Source: Bacteroidales bacterium
GTDB taxonomy: Bacteria > Bacteroidota > Bacteroidia > Bacteroidales > F082
NCBI GenBank assembly: GCA_017630195.1
Contig: JAGBVS010000043.1
Coordinates: 1 to 42,049, forward strand
DNA length: 42,049 nt
Direction: 5' to 3'
Under the pieces are notes generated by a model that did no database searches, was not told where the DNA came from, and saw only the letters and a list, made by a program, of their open reading frames with translations. This document shows, piece by piece, positions 39,136 through 42,049 of the stretch (position 1 is its first letter; each line of letters opens with the position of its first letter). Both the position numbers and the translations under genes were made by a program.

Positions 39136-42049
39136 ATGAAAAAAACTATTACCTTAATCGTAGCTTTTACGTTCCTATTATTCTCATGTTCAACTACAAA
39201 GAGTGAGAAACAAGATTTAGCTCAATATGTCAATCCATTCATAGGAACAGGCGGTCATGGCCATACTTATCCAGGCGCTGTGAATCCTTTCGGTATGATT
39301 CAAAACAGCCCAGACACTCGCATGGACTCTTGGGACGGTTGTTCCGGATACCATATTTCTGACACTACAATACTTGGTTTCAGTCTTACCCACCTTACCG
39401 GAACAGGTTGTAACGATTACGGTGACTTCCGTTTTATGCCGATAACAGGAAAACCTTCATTCAATTCTAAAGATTATAGCTCTTCTTTCAGTCGTGAAAA
39501 TGAAATAGCAAAGGCTGGTTATTATTCGGTAGTTCTCAACGACTATGATATTAAGGTAGAACTTACTTCTGGCAACCGCACAGCTATGCAACGTTATTCT
39601 TTCCCTAAGACAAATGACGCTCATCTTATCATAGAATTACAAGAATCAAACACTTCGGCTGAGACAATTCACGAATCTTTTATAACAATAGAAGGTGACA
39701 ACGCAATAAGCGGTTTCCGTCGTACAGGTCAATGGGCAGCCGATCAATATCTTTATTTCTATGCTGAGTTCTCAAAACCTTTCACAGCATACGGTATCTG
39801 CTCTGATAATATTGAGTATCCAAATATGAAACATGCTGAAGGCAAAGACCTCCAAGCATGGCTCGACTTCGATGCAACTGACGGTAATCCTATTGTTATG
39901 CGCGTGGCTACTTCTGCTGTTGATGTTGAGGGCGCTAAGAAAAACCTCGCCTCTGAAATCAATGACTTCGATTTCGACGCTCTTGCACAAAAATCTTATC
40001 AATATTGGAACGACGAACTTAACCGTATTAATATTAATAGTGTAAAAGAAACAGACAAAACTATTTTCTACACTTCATTATATCACTGTTTCAGCGTTCC
40101 TAATCTTTATTCTGATGTTGACGGTCGTTACCGTGCTCATGACAAAAAGGTTTATCAAAGCGATGAAACTCGTTACACTGTTTTCTCTTTGTGGGATACA
40201 TTCAGAACCGAACATCCTTTGCTTACTCTTATACAAAGAGAACGCAGTAAAGATATTATCAATACCTTTATTAATAATTATGAAACAGGCGGACTCCTTC
40301 CTGTTTGGGAACTCGCTGCTAATGAGACAAACTGTATGATAGGTTATCATGCTATTCCTGTCATCGCTGATGCTTATTTCTGTGGTTTGGAAGGCATCGA
40401 CTATGAAAAAGCTCTCGAAGCTATGGTCAAAACAGCTCGTGAAGATCAGTTCGGACTCGGTTGTTATAAAGAATATGGATTCATTCCATCTAACTGTGAA
40501 GGTGAATCTGTTTCTAAAACTCTTGAATATGCTTACGATGACTGGTGTATCGCTAAGATGGCTGAAGATATGGGAAGAAATGATTTAGCTGAGGAATTTT
40601 ATCAAAGAGCTCAATATTACAAAAATCTTTATGATCCATCAACAAAATTCTTCCGCGGAAAAAGAAACGGTTGTTTTGTAACTCCTTTCGACCCAACTCA
40701 GGTTAACTTTATGTTGACAGAAGCTAACACATGGCAATATAATTTCTTCGTTCCTCAAGACATCAATACTCATATTGAAATGCTTGGTGGTGTTACAGCT
40801 TACGACAGAAAACTCAATGAACTTTTCAATTCATCTTCTGAAATGACAGGTCGCGTCCAGTCAGACATCACTGGTCTCATCGGACAATATGCTCATGGCA
40901 ACGAACCAAGTCATCACATGGCTTACCTTTATAATTATTTGGGAAAACCATCAAAAACTCAAAAACTCGTCAATAAAATCATGAATGAATTATATACAGA
41001 TCAAGCTGACGGTTTGTGTGGTAACGAGGACTGTGGACAGATGTCGGCATGGTATGTAATGAGTGCAATGGGATTTTATCCTGTTACACCGGCTAGTGGT
41101 TACTATGTAATAGGCGTGCCTCATTTTGAAGAAATGACTATAAACCTTGAAAATGGCAAGACTTTCACTATAGTAGCTAATAATCTTTCAAGAGAGAACA
41201 AATATATCGAATCTGTAAAACTCAACGGAAAGTCATTGGACCGCAGCTATATCTATTTTGATGAAGTACACAATGGTGGCAAGTTGGTTTTTGAAATGAC
41301 AAACAAACGTAATTCAACATGGGCAACTCAAGCTGAAAATTGTCCTAAACAAAAGATAGAAGATAATATCATAGTGACAGCTCCTATTATAAATGTGGCT
41401 TCTGATGTTTTCTTCGAGACATTAAATGTAACGATAAGTCATCTCGATGCTGATGCTAAGATTTATTACACAATTGATGGCAGCACTCCAAATGAAAGCA
41501 GCAATCTTTATACAAAACCATTCGACATCAACGAAACCGCAGATGTGAGAGTTGTGGCTATAAAAGATGGCAAGAAGAGTAATGTCATTGAAGGTAACTT
41601 CAAGAAAATCGCAGCAGGAAGAACGATAAAAATAGAAAATCAATACAACTCACAATATGAAGCTGGTGGTGACATCGCCCTCATCGACTTCCAAAGAGGA
41701 AGCAATAACTTCAGAGTTGGAACATGGCAAGGCTATCATGGCGTTGACCTTATTGCAACAGTCGATTTAAGTGAAGTGCAAGAACATAACAGACTTGCCG
41801 GCAGTTTCTTGCAAGATCAAAAATCATGGATTTTCATGCCAAAACAAGTAGAGTTCTTTATTTCAAATGACGGTAAGAACTTCAAGTCGTTAGGTGTTTT
41901 GGAAAATAATATTTCACAAGAAACAGAAGAGCCTGTGCTTCATGAATTTGCTGTCGACAAGAATTTCAGCGCAAGATATATCAAGATGGTTGCAAAGAAA
42001 ATCGACGCATGTCCGGATTGGCATGTCGGTGCAGGTGAGCCTGGCTGGA
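39136..42049 (+). CDS. GH92 alpha-mannosidase lipoprotein with chitobiase-C-like and F5/8-type modules, cut by window edge
   Basis: About 971 codons are visible; the gene runs off the right edge with no stop. The lipobox LLFSC puts the Cys at 18. The GH92 part (about 30-730) opens with QYVNPFIGTGGHGHTYPGAV and NPFGMIQNSPDTR, followed by YTVFSLWDTFRTEHPL. It continues with GNEPSHHMAYLYNYLG and GNEDCGQMSAWYVMSAMGFY, all typical GH92 blocks. GH92 enzymes are Ca2+-dependent exo-alpha-mannosidases, and in Bacteroidetes they act on N-glycans or yeast mannan. A chitobiase C-terminal-like module (KIYYTIDGSTPNESSNLY) and the start of an F5/8 type C-like carbohydrate-binding domain follow. Surface or periplasmic glycan foraging is likely. 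No SusC/SusD pair is visible beside it. Confidence 0.95.
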   Translation, partial: MKKTITLIVAFTFLLFSCSTTKSEKQDLAQYVNPFIGTGGHGHTYPGAVNPFGMIQNSPDTRMDSWDGCSGYHISDTTILGFSLTHLTGTGCNDYGDFRFMPITGKPSFNSKDYSSSFSRENEIAKAGYYSVVLNDYDIKVELTSGNRTAMQRYSFPKTNDAHLIIELQESNTSAETIHESFITIEGDNAISGFRRTGQWAADQYLYFYAEFSKPFTAYGICSDNIEYPNMKHAEGKDLQAWLDFDATDGNPIVMRVATSAVDVEGAKKNLASEINDFDFDALAQKSYQYWNDELNRININSVKETDKTIFYTSLYHCFSVPNLYSDVDGRYRAHDKKVYQSDETRYTVFSLWDTFRTEHPLLTLIQRERSKDIINTFINNYETGGLLPVWELAANETNCMIGYHAIPVIADAYFCGLEGIDYEKALEAMVKTAREDQFGLGCYKEYGFIPSNCEGESVSKTLEYAYDDWCIAKMAEDMGRNDLAEEFYQRAQYYKNLYDPSTKFFRGKRNGCFVTPFDPTQVNFMLTEANTWQYNFFVPQDINTHIEMLGGVTAYDRKLNELFNSSSEMTGRVQSDITGLIGQYAHGNEPSHHMAYLYNYLGKPSKTQKLVNKIMNELYTDQADGLCGNEDCGQMSAWYVMSAMGFYPVTPASGYYVIGVPHFEEMTINLENGKTFTIVANNLSRENKYIESVKLNGKSLDRSYIYFDEVHNGGKLVFEMTNKRNSTWATQAENCPKQKIEDNIIVTAPIINVASDVFFETLNVTISHLDADAKIYYTIDGSTPNESSNLYTKPFDINETADVRVVAIKDGKKSNVIEGNFKKIAAGRTIKIENQYNSQYEAGGDIALIDFQRGSNNFRVGTWQGYHGVDLIATVDLSEVQEHNRLAGSFLQDQKSWIFMPKQVEFFISNDGKNFKSLGVLENNISQETEEPVLHEFAVDKNFSARYIKMVAKKIDACPDWHVGAGEPGW

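Noticed and set aside
39136-42049. Complete polysaccharide utilisation locus around the GH92 gene
   Set aside because: No SusC/SusD pair or other glycan enzyme is visible beside it. The TonB receptor at 7892 is far away and has no SusD partner. A locus may exist beyond the right edge.

Overview
The window looks like a chromosome segment of an AT-rich Bacteroidota, most likely an uncultured host-associated Bacteroidales. The support is: promoters of the TAnnTTTG (-7) type with TTTG-like -33 boxes; start regions without Shine-Dalgarno sequences; many lipoproteins; a one-piece TonB receptor with a CarboxypepD_reg domain; DUF5686 and DUF1016 proteins; GH92; and type IX secretion (T9SS) parts and substrates. 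I saw no tRNA, rRNA, IS element, prophage or CRISPR array. The genus is not determined.

Layout. 1-871 (-): DUF1016/PDDEXK nuclease, cut by the window edge. 1358-2785: ahcY behind a spacer that holds repeat words and a structured element. 2821-7624: two lipoproteins, then a LytS-type sensor kinase and a LytTR regulator. 7892-17074: TonB-dependent receptor, 1442-aa surface protein with a T9SS-like C-terminal domain, and PorV-like barrel, which I read as one outer-membrane operon. 17191-18055: greA and a HIT protein. 18134-20871 (-): DUF5686 protein and a MazG-like pyrophosphohydrolase. 20964-22139: THUMP RNA methyltransferase. 22136-25801 (-): epimerase, MBOAT acyltransferase and AlgJ-like protein, a probable glycan O-acetylation operon. 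26033-27391: lipoprotein with a sulfatase-modifying-factor-type domain and a 22-copy tetrapeptide repeat. 27496-28992: tyrS and a small Cys-rich membrane protein. 29499-32929: lipoproteins, an unassigned two-gene pair and apbE. 33020-36874: T9SS plug protein and priA. 36967-38922 (-): T9SS substrate. 39136-42049: GH92 alpha-mannosidase, cut by the window edge.

Two themes link the window. The first is T9SS and outer-membrane biology: a Plug-type translocon protein, two proteins with T9SS-type C-terminal domains, and a PorV-like shuttle encoded next to one of them together with a TonB receptor. This triad is the best candidate for a poorly described functional system.

The second is a family of short elements, each made of about four degenerate 7-bp (or 8-bp) words in tandem, 28-32 bp in total. 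They occur in spacers and terminators and also inside or at the edges of genes: priA, the epimerase, the plug protein's signal-peptide region, and the stop codon of the MazG-like gene. One of them supplies the apparent -33 box of ahcY. No standard feature type explains these elements.
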